Source of the DNA: Chloroflexota bacterium
GTDB taxonomy: Bacteria > Chloroflexota > Anaerolineae > JAAYZQ01
NCBI GenBank assembly: GCA_018606645.1
Contig: JAGVRI010000001.1
Coordinates: 200,926-264,925 of the forward strand
DNA length: 64,000 bases
Reading direction: 5' to 3'
This document shows, in pieces, positions 35,364 to 43,692 of this stretch. The notes under the pieces were generated by a model. It had not been told where the DNA came from. It saw only the letters and a list, made by a program, of their open reading frames with translations, and did no database searches. How positions within the stretch are numbered: the stretch's first letter is position 1; each line of letters starts with the position of its first letter. Made by a program: the position numbers and the translations under genes.

Positions 35364-36121
35364 GATGTCTTCCTTCGACCGATGAGCTGGGGCCAGCGAA
35401 GCTCCCACCACAACGCCCATAGCTGTTTGCCCGTGCGCCAGATGCGACGGAAGTTGAAAAACTGGCTCTTGCCATAGGCGCGATGGTAGTGGTGGACCGG
35501 GACCTCGGCGATACGGAACCCGGCATCCTGCACTTTTTTAATCAGTTCGACACAGATGACGCCCGAGTCGGACTTGAGATGGACCTTGTCAAAGATGCTG
35601 CGGCGCATCAATCGAAAGTCACAATCTACATCGCGGATGCGGAGACCGAACGCCAGCTTGACGGTCCAGTGGTAGAGCCGACCGATGATGATCCGGTGCA
35701 GCGGATCGGACCGGCTGATCTTGTAGCCATTGACCAGGTCCACTTGGTCGTTCCAGGCGGCATATAACCGGACCAATTCCCGGGGATCGTACTGGGCATC
35801 GCCGTCTGTATAAAAAATGAGGTCCTTCGTTGCACTGGCAAAGCCGGTCCGGAGCGCTCCGCCGTAGCCTCGATTCTTTTCGTGGTGGATGACGCGCAAC
35901 TCTGGGTAGCGAGCGGCCAGTTCGTCGAGGACCTCAGCCGTATAGTCGGCGCTGCCATCGTTGACGACAATGATTTCGTAATCATCGGTCAACTTGCGAA
36001 GGGTCATCAAGGCAGTGAGGACCATACTCGGTATGGTCCCCCCATCATTGTAAGCAGGGAAAAAGACAGAAATACTGGGCCGTGCGGACCTCGCCTTTTC
36101 CAGGTCCTGACGTTCGAGCAT
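35342..36121 (-). CDS. GT2-family glycosyltransferase
   Basis: 259 residues, GT-A fold, similar to dolichol-phosphate-mannose-synthase-like enzymes: VFFPAYNDGGTI, IIVVNDGSADYT, and the metal-binding YTDGDAQYDP (DxD-like, near residue 105). No membrane segments are evident beyond a weak hydrophobic stretch. It likely transfers a sugar to a lipid phosphate. First gene of the glycan operon, with a near-consensus promoter at 36154-36182. Confidence 0.9.
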   Translation of the reverse strand: MLERQDLEKARSARPSISVFFPAYNDGGTIPSMVLTALMTLRKLTDDYEIIVVNDGSADYTAEVLDELAARYPELRVIHHEKNRGYGGALRTGFASATKDLIFYTDGDAQYDPRELVRLYAAWNDQVDLVNGYKISRSDPLHRIIIGRLYHWTVKLAFGLRIRDVDCDFRLMRRSIFDKVHLKSDSGVICVELIKKVQDAGFRIAEVPVHHYHRAYGKSQFFNFRRIWRTGKQLWALWWELRWPQLIGRRKTSCPKIEA

Positions 36122-36153
36122 GGTCTTGTTTCCTTGATTCTGGTGCGGGAGCG

Positions 36154-36182
36154 ATTATAGCACCGTTGGCCGAAGGCGTCAA
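36154..36182 (-). promoter_or_regulatory. Promoter of the glycan operon
   Basis: Minus strand: TTGACG (36177-36182), 17-base spacer, TATAAT (36154-36159). Confidence 0.75.
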
Positions 36183-36217
36183 ATGACCTCTGGCTGCTTT
36201 CGTCAAGGCCTGTCCTG

Positions 36218-36226
36218 TGGTATAAT
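36218..36226 (+). promoter_or_regulatory. Extended -10 promoter of the radical SAM operon
   Basis: TGGTATAAT without a convincing -35, divergent from the glycan-operon promoter. Confidence 0.55.
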
Positions 36227-36256
36227 CCTGGCAAATTCGGACTGAGTAGGTATGAT

Positions 36257-38155
36257 TTGAAGATCGATCAAGGGCTAGACCACCTCTTGCGTTCCGTCTG
36301 CAAACCAGGGCGCTACACCGGGGGCGAGTGGAACAGCATTGTCAAAGATTGGGATCGTTGCGACGTGCGTTGGGCGCTCGCCTTCCCCGACATCTATGAG
36401 ATCGGCATGTCAAACCTGGGGCTAATGATCCTGTATGATCAGCTCAACCGCCAGGAGAGCGTGTTGGCCGAGCGGGTCTATGCGCCATGGGTGGACATGG
36501 AGCAGGCGATGCGGTCCTCTGGCCTCCCGCTGTTCAGCCTGGAGAACCGTCGCCCCCTGGCCGAATTCGACGTGATCGGCTTCAGCCTGCCCTCCGAACA
36601 ACTCTACACCAACCTGCTGAACATGCTCGACCTGGCCGGCCTGCCGGTTCTCTCGATGGCGCGCGATGAGCGACACCCCCTCGTAGTTGCCGGAGGGGAG
36701 GCGGTGTATAATCCTGAGCCGTTGGCCGACTTTGTGGATGCTTTTGTCATCGGCGAGGGAGAAGAAGTGGTCCACGAGCTGACCACCGCCATTCGAGAGG
36801 TGAAGCAGCACAAGAGTTCGCGGGAGGCTCTGTTGCGTCGGCTGGCAGAAATCCAGGGGGTGTACGTCCCCCGCTTTTACCGGGTCTCTTACCACGATGA
36901 TGGGACCGTAGCCGAGATCCAGCCGACCATGGCCGAAGCGCGGTTGCCGGTGCGCAAGCGGATCGTGGCTACCCTGCCGCCCCCGGTCACCCGGCTGATC
37001 GTCCCCTATCTCGATATCGTTCATAACCGGGCGAATATCGAGATCCAGCGGGGCTGTACGCGGGGTTGCCGCTTTTGCCATGCCGGCATGGTCTACCGCC
37101 CGGTGCGCGAACGCCCCGTCGAGGAGGTCCTGGCCGCAGTGGAAGCTATCCTCCGCCATACCGGCTTTGAGGAGATCGGGTTATTGTCGCTGAGTTCAAG
37201 CGATTACAGCCATATCGAGAGACTCGTGCGCGAATTGGTCAGCCGCTACCAGGGACAGCATCTTTCGATCTCCCTACCCAGTCTGCGCATCGAATCGGTC
37301 TCGGTCGATCTGATGGATCAGTTGGAGGCGACCGGTCGTCGTTCCAGTTTCACCTTCGCTCCGGAAGCGGCCACGGAGCGGTTGCGCCGCGTGATCAACA
37401 AACCGATCGCCGACCAGGACCTGCTGGCGGTCGTCGAGGAGGTCTACCGTCGCGGATGGAAAACGGTCAAGCTCTATTTCATGATCGGCCACCCGACTCA
37501 GACGCTGGATGACGTTGCCGCCATCGCGGACCTGGCCCACCGGGTGCGGGCTGTGGGCATGCGGGCCATTGGTCCCAAGGCGCAGGTGCACCTCAGTGTC
37601 TCGACGCTGGTGCCCAAGCCCCATACCCCGTTCCAGTGGCTTCCCTTGGCCGATGAGGCCGACATCCGGACCCAGCAGGAGTACTTGCGGGACCACCTGC
37701 GGCGTCCGGGAATCAAGCTTAACTGGCATAACCCCCAGGAGACGCTGTTGGAGGCAGTGCTTGCCCGCGGCGACCGGCGCCTGGGGTCGGTCATCTACCG
37801 CGCCTGGCAACTCGGCGCCCGCTTTGATGGCTGGAGCGACCAGTTCAAGATCGAAGCCTGGCGGCAGGCGTTTTACGAAACCGGGCTGGTTCCTGACTTT
37901 TACGCGCGACGGCCCCGACCTCTGGATGAAGTCTTGCCATGGGACCATATTGATACCGGGGTGACGAAACGGTATCTGGCGCAGGAGTATGAGGCATCGC
38001 TGCGCGGAGAGGTCCGTCCCGATTGCCGGGAGCAGTGCTACGCCTGCGGCATCCTGGCTGCCTTTGCCAGGGAACGTCAGGCTCTGTTGGAAAGAGCGTG
38101 GGGCTGCCCACCACTTCAACATCACGGGGTAAGGAGGGAGGCCCATGAACGGTGA
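36257..38155 (+). CDS. TIGR03960-type B12-binding/radical SAM protein
   Basis: 632 residues. An N-terminal B12-binding-like region (about 40-200, with DIYEIGMSNLG and IGEGEE) precedes a radical SAM domain with CTRGCRFCHAG near residue 270 (C-x3-C-x2-C iron-sulphur motif). The C-terminus has CREQCYACG. The family is widespread just before rplU-rpmA and its reaction is unknown. Translation appears to start at the TTG at 36257, preceded by TAGG; the nearby ATG at 36252 is in a closed frame. It overlaps the next gene by 11 bases. Confidence 0.88.
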   Translation: MKIDQGLDHLLRSVCKPGRYTGGEWNSIVKDWDRCDVRWALAFPDIYEIGMSNLGLMILYDQLNRQESVLAERVYAPWVDMEQAMRSSGLPLFSLENRRPLAEFDVIGFSLPSEQLYTNLLNMLDLAGLPVLSMARDERHPLVVAGGEAVYNPEPLADFVDAFVIGEGEEVVHELTTAIREVKQHKSSREALLRRLAEIQGVYVPRFYRVSYHDDGTVAEIQPTMAEARLPVRKRIVATLPPPVTRLIVPYLDIVHNRANIEIQRGCTRGCRFCHAGMVYRPVRERPVEEVLAAVEAILRHTGFEEIGLLSLSSSDYSHIERLVRELVSRYQGQHLSISLPSLRIESVSVDLMDQLEATGRRSSFTFAPEAATERLRRVINKPIADQDLLAVVEEVYRRGWKTVKLYFMIGHPTQTLDDVAAIADLAHRVRAVGMRAIGPKAQVHLSVSTLVPKPHTPFQWLPLADEADIRTQQEYLRDHLRRPGIKLNWHNPQETLLEAVLARGDRRLGSVIYRAWQLGARFDGWSDQFKIEAWRQAFYETGLVPDFYARRPRPLDEVLPWDHIDTGVTKRYLAQEYEASLRGEVRPDCREQCYACGILAAFARERQALLERAWGCPPLQHHGVRREAHER

Positions 38156-38837
38156 CGACCTGCCAGGCAAGGCCCAGGAAGGCCCCCGCCAACGGCTGCG
38201 CATTCAATTCGCCAAAGGCGAGCCGCTGAAATATATCTCGCACCTCGATCTGGCGCGTACCTGGGAGCGCATCTTCCGCCGGGCAGGGTTGCCGCTCGCC
38301 TATTCACACGGCTTTACCCCCCGTCCGCGCTTTCAGATCGCCGCCGGCCTGCCGGTGGGTGTCATTGGACGGGCGGAGTGGCTCGATGTGTGGCTCACCG
38401 AACGGCTATCTCCTGATGAGGTGCGGTCTCGGCTGCAACCAGTCCTGCCAACCGGCCTGGAGGTGGGTGAGATTACGGAGATAGACCTAACAGCTCCCTC
38501 ATTGCAGTCGCAACTGCGTGCCGCCGACTATCGAGCCGTGCTGCGCAGTCAAGAGCCGGTCGAGGCGATCCGGGCTAGAATTGAGGAGCTGTTGAAATCC
38601 CCTACTCTGCTCCGCCGTCGTCGGCACAAGGGCGGGTGGCAAACCTATGACCTGCGACCCCTCATCCAGAGCCTGTCGGTACAGGCTGGAGATGACGGAG
38701 AACCGATGATCGACATGCGCTTACAGGCCAGCCCCCAGGGCGCCGGTCGCCCCGATGAAGTTCTGGACGCGTTGGGTCTGTCGTGGGTGCTCGATCGCCT
38801 GGAGCGCACCAACCTGCGGTTTGAGTTTGACAAATAA
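38145..38837 (+). CDS. TIGR03936/DUF2344 radical SAM-associated protein
   Basis: 230 residues, the usual small partner of the preceding protein and sometimes fused to it. Conserved features: KGEPLKYISHLDLARTWERIFRRAGLP split over residues 24-50, HGFTPRPRF and RAEWLDVWL. No catalytic motif is seen. GGAGG precedes the ATG. Its last codons overlap the rplU promoter. Confidence 0.9.
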   Translation: MNGDDLPGKAQEGPRQRLRIQFAKGEPLKYISHLDLARTWERIFRRAGLPLAYSHGFTPRPRFQIAAGLPVGVIGRAEWLDVWLTERLSPDEVRSRLQPVLPTGLEVGEITEIDLTAPSLQSQLRAADYRAVLRSQEPVEAIRARIEELLKSPTLLRRRRHKGGWQTYDLRPLIQSLSVQAGDDGEPMIDMRLQASPQGAGRPDEVLDALGLSWVLDRLERTNLRFEFDK

Positions 38838-38854
38838 TCGGGAGGTGGTATAAT
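38827..38854 (+). promoter_or_regulatory. Promoter of rplU-rpmA-rpmE
   Basis: TTGACA (38827-38832), 16-base spacer, TATAAT (38849-38854) with TGG ahead; about 70 bases of leader follow before rplU. Confidence 0.8.
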
Positions 38855-38931
38855 TCGGCATTGCACACATGGCGGCGGGATCCGGCAGGATTCCACCGCT
38901 TGTTGATGTCATACGTTGGAGGAGCATCTTG

Positions 38932-39243
38932 ATGTACGCGGTGATAGCAACGGGCGGGAAACAATACCGGGTCTGCCCCGGCGATTCTATCGAGGTAGAG
39001 AAACTGCCGCACGAGGTGGGGGATCAGATCGAGCTCGATCAGGTGCTTCTGGTCGCCGATGGGGATCGGACTCGGGTCGGGCGGCCCTGGGTCGAGAATG
39101 CCAGAGTGAAAGCGACAGTAACCCGGCAGGCCAAAGGCCGTAAAGTGGTGGTGTTCAAATACAAGAACAAGAACCGGTACCGACGTACCAAGGGGCACCG
39201 GCAGCATCATACCCGCTTGCGCATTGATGAAATCATTGCCTAG
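38932..39243 (+). CDS. rplU: Large-subunit ribosomal protein L21
   Basis: 103 residues, full length. Begins MYAVIATGGKQYRV, binds 23S rRNA, and ends with the basic GHRQHHTRLRIDEI segment. GGAGGAGC precedes the ATG at 38932. Followed after 27 bases by rpmA, the usual pairing. Confidence 0.97.
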   Translation: MYAVIATGGKQYRVCPGDSIEVEKLPHEVGDQIELDQVLLVADGDRTRVGRPWVENARVKATVTRQAKGRKVVVFKYKNKNRYRRTKGHRQHHTRLRIDEIIA

Positions 39244-39270
39244 GATTCGGGCTAGAAAGAGGGTGGACAG

Positions 39271-39546
39271 ATGGCACACAAAAAAGGAGGAGGCAGCACC
39301 CGCAACGGGCGCGACAGCCATGCCAAGCGATTGGGCGTGAAACGATTCGATGGTGAACGCGTCACCGCCGGGAGCATCCTGGTCCGACAGCGGGGCACCA
39401 AGTTCAAGCCGGGCCTTAACGTTGGGGTAGGGCGAGACTTTACCCTGTATGCAACCCGGGACGGTTATGTGAAATTCGAGACCATCCGCAATGACCGGAA
39501 ACAGGTGAGCGTTTACCCTGAGCCGGTAGCGGCACCGCGAGGCTGA
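39271..39546 (+). CDS. rpmA: Large-subunit ribosomal protein L27
   Basis: 91 residues. Starts [20 protein letters not shown], the form that reaches toward the peptidyl-transferase centre without an N-terminal extension to be cleaved. Tightly linked to rplU and overlapping the start region of rpmE. Confidence 0.97.
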   Translation: MAHKKGGGSTRNGRDSHAKRLGVKRFDGERVTAGSILVRQRGTKFKPGLNVGVGRDFTLYATRDGYVKFETIRNDRKQVSVYPEPVAAPRG

Positions 39547-39548
39547 TG

Positions 39549-39779
39549 ATGAAAAAGAACATTCATCCTACCTATTATCCAGACGCGACGGTGATCTGCG
39601 CCTGTGGCAATACCTGGACGACCGGAGCGACGGAAAAGGTCATCCGGACCGATGTGTGTTCGGCCTGCCATCCCTTCTTCACCGGAGAGCAGCGCATTGT
39701 GGACACCGCCGGCCAGGTGGAACGCTTTATGCGGCGCCTGGAGAGAAAGGTCGAACTCACCGAGCCAGAGGGAGCCTAA
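39549..39779 (+). CDS. rpmE: Large-subunit ribosomal protein L31, zinc-binding type
   Basis: 76 residues. KKNIHPTYY at the start, then CACGN and CSACHPFFTG, which supply the cysteines of the zinc-containing L31 form. Two ATGs stand in a row at 39546 and 39549; the first overlaps the rpmA stop (TGATG), and the second matches the family N-terminus (MKKNIHP). A strong terminator follows. Confidence 0.95.
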   Translation: MKKNIHPTYYPDATVICACGNTWTTGATEKVIRTDVCSACHPFFTGEQRIVDTAGQVERFMRRLERKVELTEPEGA

Positions 39780-39797
39780 ATCGTCCATGGAGGCAAA

Positions 39798-39827
39798 GGG
39801 GCAGAGTGCAAACTTTGCCCCTTTTTT
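39798..39827 (+). terminator. Intrinsic terminator after rpmE
   Basis: Stem GGGGCAGAGT/ACTTTGCCCC (one G-T pair), loop GCAA, then six T. Confidence 0.9.
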
Positions 39828-39845
39828 GATTGGAGGAAGGAGCTC

Positions 39846-40430
39846 ATGCATCCCAACTACAACGGTGGTTGGATTGAGGTCATCTGCGGCAGCATGTTCA
39901 GCGGCAAGACGGAGGAGTTGATCCGCCGTGTCCGCCGCGCCCGCATCGCCCGGCAAAAAGTCCAGGTCTTTAAGCCGGCGATTGATAATCGCTACCACGC
40001 CGTACAAGTTGCATCCCATAACGGCTTGCAGTGGGAAGCAGTGCCGATCAGCTCGGCCCGGGAGATCCTCGAGCGGCTGGACCCCGATACCAGTGTGGTC
40101 GCGGTGGATGAAGCCCAGTTCTTTGATTGGGAACTGTCCAGCGTGTGCAATGAACTGGCCCGACGTGGCTTGCGGGTGATCCTGGCCGGGCTGGATATGG
40201 ATTTCCGAGGGGAACCTTTTGGTCCCATGCCCCTCCTCATGGCCGAAGCGGAAGAGATCACCAAGCTGCAGGCCATCTGCGTCGTATGTGGAGCACCGGC
40301 CAGTCGGACTCAGCGGTTGATTGACGGGAAACCGGCCGCCTATGACGATCCGATCATCCTGGTGGGGGGCAGCGAATCGTACGAGGCCCGCTGTCGCCAT
40401 TGCCATGAGGTACCGCGAAAGAACCAATAA
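39846..40430 (+). CDS. tdk: Thymidine kinase
   Basis: Phosphorylates thymidine with ATP in nucleotide salvage. 194 residues, type II kinase: P-loop [14 protein letters not shown] near residue 14, [10 protein letters not shown], lasso region, and four zinc cysteines (CVVC and CRHC). GGAGG precedes the ATG. It follows rpmE across a terminator, so read-through or an unseen promoter must supply transcripts. Confidence 0.96.
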   Translation: MHPNYNGGWIEVICGSMFSGKTEELIRRVRRARIARQKVQVFKPAIDNRYHAVQVASHNGLQWEAVPISSAREILERLDPDTSVVAVDEAQFFDWELSSVCNELARRGLRVILAGLDMDFRGEPFGPMPLLMAEAEEITKLQAICVVCGAPASRTQRLIDGKPAAYDDPIILVGGSESYEARCRHCHEVPRKNQ

Positions 40431-40454
40431 TACGATTCAATGCGCTGAAAAGTG

Positions 40455-40493
40455 AAAGAGTCGGATGTTTGAATTGACATCCGACTCTTTTTC
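40455..40493 (+). terminator. Intrinsic terminator after tdk
   Basis: A 14-bp perfect stem AAAGAGTCGGATGT/ACATCCGACTCTTT with an 8-base loop and a T-rich tail. It overlaps the parA promoter. Confidence 0.9.
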
Positions 40494-40502
40494 TGTTAAA
40501 AT
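40474..40502 (+). promoter_or_regulatory. Promoter of the tandem parA genes, embedded in a terminator
   Basis: TTGACA (40474-40479) lies in the loop and right arm of the tdk terminator. After 17 bases comes TAAAAT (40497-40502). The start of transcription would fall near 40509. Confidence 0.7.
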
Positions 40503-40512
40503 GATTAAAGCC

Positions 40513-41313
40513 ATGCGCAAGATAGCGATCGTCGGCTTTAAGGGTGGGATCGGCAAGACGACCACCTGTGTCAACCTGGGAGCCGCGTTGGCCTTGCGGG
40601 GGCGTCGGGTTCTACTCATCGACACCGATACCCAGGCCAACGTCGGCATTGCCTTGGGACTTGGCGAACCCGAACGTTCTCTGGCCGATGTGCTCATGCG
40701 TCGCGCCCGGGCAGCAGAGTGCCTGGTGCCGGCTCGAGAAAACCTGGACGTTCTGCCCAGCAGCGTGAACCTGTTCAAAGCCCAACAACGGATGGTGTTG
40801 GAGATCGGTCGGGAGGAGCTTTTTGCTGAACTGTTCGCCGGATTGAACGGCTATGACTATCAGTTGCTCGACTGCGCCCCCTCCACTTCTCTGCTGACGG
40901 TCAATGCGGTATCCTATGCCGACGAAGTCTTTATCCCCGTCTCGATGGAAATGCTGGCCCTGGCCGGTGCCCGTCATTTCATGCGATATTTGCGCGACAT
41001 CAGCCGGCTGTTGGGCGGCGGCGCGGCCATCCGATTATTGATCCCCACCTTCTATGATCCACGGCGCCGGGTGAGCCAGACCGTGTTGCAGATCCTGAAC
41101 ACCGATTTTGGACCACGCGTCACCCATCCGATCCGGATCGATACCAAATTGTCCGAAGCGCCAGGCGCGGGCAAGACGATCTTTGAGTACGCCCCTGGCG
41201 GCCGAGGGGCCGCCGATTATGCCCGGCTGGCCGACCTGGTCGAAGCGATGCCTCCCCTCAGGACAGGGAGCCGCCAGGGCACCGTGGTCTTTTGTGCAGA
41301 GAGGAGCCGGTAG
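40513..41313 (+). CDS. ParA/MinD-family ATPase 1
   Basis: 266 residues: deviant Walker A KGGIGKTTT near residue 10, Walker A' DTDTQAN, LLDCAPSTSLLT. Such ATPases position chromosomes, plasmids or other cargo on the nucleoid or membrane. Starts at the ATG 40513 (MRKIAIVGFKGG), only a few bases after the predicted transcription start, so the message may be nearly leaderless; an ATG at 40501 lies within the -10. The second ATPase follows without a gap. No ParB is encoded nearby. Confidence 0.88.
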   Translation: MRKIAIVGFKGGIGKTTTCVNLGAALALRGRRVLLIDTDTQANVGIALGLGEPERSLADVLMRRARAAECLVPARENLDVLPSSVNLFKAQQRMVLEIGREELFAELFAGLNGYDYQLLDCAPSTSLLTVNAVSYADEVFIPVSMEMLALAGARHFMRYLRDISRLLGGGAAIRLLIPTFYDPRRRVSQTVLQILNTDFGPRVTHPIRIDTKLSEAPGAGKTIFEYAPGGRGAADYARLADLVEAMPPLRTGSRQGTVVFCAERSR

Positions 41314-42084
41314 ATGACACGCGTGATTGCGGTAGCCAATCAAAAAGGCGGGGTGGGCAAGACCACCACGGTCGTGAATCTGGGCGTGGTCCTCTCCCAA
41401 ATGGAGAAAAGAACCCTGCTGGTCGATCTGGACCCCCAGGGCGCTCTCTCGACAGGATTGGGGGTAGACGGCGCCGGGCTGGAGCAGACAATCTACACAG
41501 CCCTGATCGATCCCGAATTCTCTGTGGAGCGCGTCACCTATCCGATCCAGGTTGGCCTGGACCTGATCCCATCCAATATTGAGCTTGCCTCGGCAGAACT
41601 CGAATTGATCGGCGAGATCCGTCGGGAGTATATCCTGCGCCGCGTCCTCAAGCCGGTCGAACCCTACTATGATTTTATCCTGATCGATTGTCCACCCAGC
41701 CTGGGCCTGCTCACGGTGAATGCCTTGTGCGCCTGCCAGGAAGTGCTGATCCCGATGCAATGTGAGTATTTCGCCATGCGCGGCCTTCGCCTGCTGATCG
41801 AGGCCATTGAGAAAGTCAAGGCCCGCCTGAATCCTGAACTCACGGTGTGTGGCATCCTGGCGACGATGTATTCGACCGGCACGATCCACGCCCGCGAGGT
41901 GTTGGAGGAAGTGCGCTCAGTATTCGGTCCCCAGGTGTTCGACGTCGTGATCCACAAGAGCATCCGCTTTGCGGAGGCATCGGTCGCCAATCAAGCCCTG
42001 GTCCAGTACGCCGACACCCACAAGGGCGCCGAAGCCTACCGGAGGCTGGCCAGGGAGGTCGTGGCCCGCGGGGAACGGGAGTAG
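41314..42084 (+). CDS. ParA/Soj-family ATPase 2
   Basis: 256 residues. Walker A KGGVGKTTT near residue 11, DLDPQGALSTGLG, DCPPSLGLLT and QCEYFAMRGL are classic Soj/ParA features. The ATG directly follows the stop of the first ATPase, so the two are co-translated and may form heterodimers (inference). Since no parB or parS-like site is seen, a role in cargo positioning other than chromosome segregation is possible. Confidence 0.92.
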   Translation: MTRVIAVANQKGGVGKTTTVVNLGVVLSQMEKRTLLVDLDPQGALSTGLGVDGAGLEQTIYTALIDPEFSVERVTYPIQVGLDLIPSNIELASAELELIGEIRREYILRRVLKPVEPYYDFILIDCPPSLGLLTVNALCACQEVLIPMQCEYFAMRGLRLLIEAIEKVKARLNPELTVCGILATMYSTGTIHAREVLEEVRSVFGPQVFDVVIHKSIRFAEASVANQALVQYADTHKGAEAYRRLAREVVARGERE

Positions 42085-42098
42085 CCGGCGATCGGTCT

Positions 42099-43406
42099 CT
42101 ACGCCCCGGACGCTTTCTTTACCCTCAACTGAAAGCCGTCCACCGAGAGCACTTCCACCTTCTCGCCCACCTGGATCGGGCCGTTCACGGCGGTGGCGCT
42201 CCACAACTCACCCTGGACAAAGACGGTCCCCGTTGGTTCCAGCGGGGTGCGAACCAGGGCTATCTTGCCGATCAACCCCTCCCGGCCAGTCACGGCCGGC
42301 TTTTTCTGAATCTGAACCACCTTGGCGATCACAAAGGCAAAGAACAGCCCGGTGACGGCAGCGACCGACACCACCGCGACCAGGGAGACACGGTAAAGAG
42401 GGGAATTAAAGAGCAGCAAGGCGCCGGCGATCAGCGAGGCGATCCCGCCTGCGGTCAGCACGCCGTGAGTGGGAGCTTTGACATCGATCACAAAGAGGAT
42501 GAACGCTAGGACGATAAAGATCAAACCGGTATAGTTCACAGGCAACACCCCCAAGGCATAGAACGCCAGCAACAGGCAGATCGCGCCAATGACCCCCGCC
42601 GCATACCCTCCTGGGCTGGAGAGTTCGAAGAGGAGCGCGTTGATGCCGATTGTTAACAGGAGGAAGGCGATCGTCGGGTTGGTGATCGTATGCAGGAATT
42701 GCTCGACAAAGGTCATGGGCAGTTCGCGGATGGCGGCATCGGCAGTGTGCAGCGTTCGCTCCTGGTTTCTGACCGTGACCTGGAAGCCATCCATTTGTCG
42801 CAGTAAGTCGTCCAGTTCGAGGGCCACGAAATCGATCACCTTCAGCTCCAGAGCCTCTTCTGCCGTTGCTGCTTTGGCTTCTTCGATGGCCGATTCAGCC
42901 CAGGCTATCGCCTCTGGACCGCGCCGTTGAGCCAGGGCCCGTGCCTGCGCTTTCAAGTCCTCCTTGACCTTTTTCTCCATGGTCTCGCCCAGGTCTTCCC
43001 CTTGTTGTCCCACCGGGCTGGCCGCGCCGATGGTCGTGCCAGGGGCCATGGCGGCGATATGTCCACTCAGCGTGATCAACGTCCCGGCCGAAGCGGCGTA
43101 AGCGCCTGGAGGATGGACATATACCGCCACCGGTACGTTAGCCTGAAGCAACGCCTGGACGATACGGTTCATCAGGTCTACCTGACCGCCTGGGGTATTC
43201 AGCTTGATGATCAGCACTTCAGCCCCATCACTCTCTGCGGTGCGAATCCCCCGTTCGATATAGCTCAGCATGACTGGCGTGACCGGTCCCTCGACCTTCA
43301 GCACATCTACGTGACGCGCTTCCTGGGCGCGAATGCCGCTTCCCAGGGCAAGGAATAGCACAACCCATACCCAAACGCTGCACCACCGCACTCGACTCGC
43401 CTTCAT
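42099..43406 (-). CDS. NfeD-type ClpP-class membrane serine protease
   Basis: 435 residues. A signal-peptide-like N-terminus (about 1-28) precedes a ClpP/crotonase-fold protease domain (about 30-220; LNTPGGQVD and the catalytic-Ser region AASAGTLIT). Four to five membrane helices (about 230-355) and a C-terminal OB-fold NfeD domain (370-435; GLIGKIALVRTPLEPTGTVFV) follow. Relatives cleave stomatin-type partners, but no stomatin gene is present here. The ATG at 43404-43406 is chosen for the signal peptide. A TATAAT at 43452-43457 with a poor -35 lies upstream. Confidence 0.9.
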   Translation of the reverse strand: MKASRVRWCSVWVWVVLFLALGSGIRAQEARHVDVLKVEGPVTPVMLSYIERGIRTAESDGAEVLIIKLNTPGGQVDLMNRIVQALLQANVPVAVYVHPPGAYAASAGTLITLSGHIAAMAPGTTIGAASPVGQQGEDLGETMEKKVKEDLKAQARALAQRRGPEAIAWAESAIEEAKAATAEEALELKVIDFVALELDDLLRQMDGFQVTVRNQERTLHTADAAIRELPMTFVEQFLHTITNPTIAFLLLTIGINALLFELSSPGGYAAGVIGAICLLLAFYALGVLPVNYTGLIFIVLAFILFVIDVKAPTHGVLTAGGIASLIAGALLLFNSPLYRVSLVAVVSVAAVTGLFFAFVIAKVVQIQKKPAVTGREGLIGKIALVRTPLEPTGTVFVQGELWSATAVNGPIQVGEKVEVLSVDGFQLRVKKASGA

Positions 43407-43530
43407 GTAACCCGCCTTTCCAGCTCTACCCCAAATCCCATCCTTTATTCCATTATACCTCAACTCGAAGGGGAACACAATCCCTACCGCAGAGTTTGGG
43501 TAGGGCTGCGAAGTCGGGATCAAGGGCGTC

Positions 43531-43600
43531 AACGAATGGGGAAACGAATAAACGAATGTCGAGTCACAGGGCAAATTCGTTGATTCGCTGTGAATTCGTT
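43531..43600. repeat. Cluster of AACGAAT/ATTCGTT heptamers
   Basis: AACGAAT occurs at 43531, 43543 and 43551, and its complement ATTCGTT at 43575 and 43594, with a near match at 43583. The outer units form an inverted repeat GTCAACGAAT...ATTCGTTGAC. It lies between the NfeD-type gene (transcribed away from it) and the 3' end of the DUF4405-type gene. The rest of the 43407-43692 gap has no gene. Confidence 0.6.
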
Positions 43601-43692
43601 GACAGCGCTTTGGAGTCGGATCCTCGGCTGTCTAATGGCAGAGGCCAGGGGATACTATCCTGCCAGGCTATCAGGCCCGGCGCGGGTGTTGG

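Noticed and set aside
43526..43602. CRISPR array in the AACGAAT cluster.
   Set aside because: Repeats are only seven bases, in both orientations and irregularly spaced; there are no cas genes in the window.
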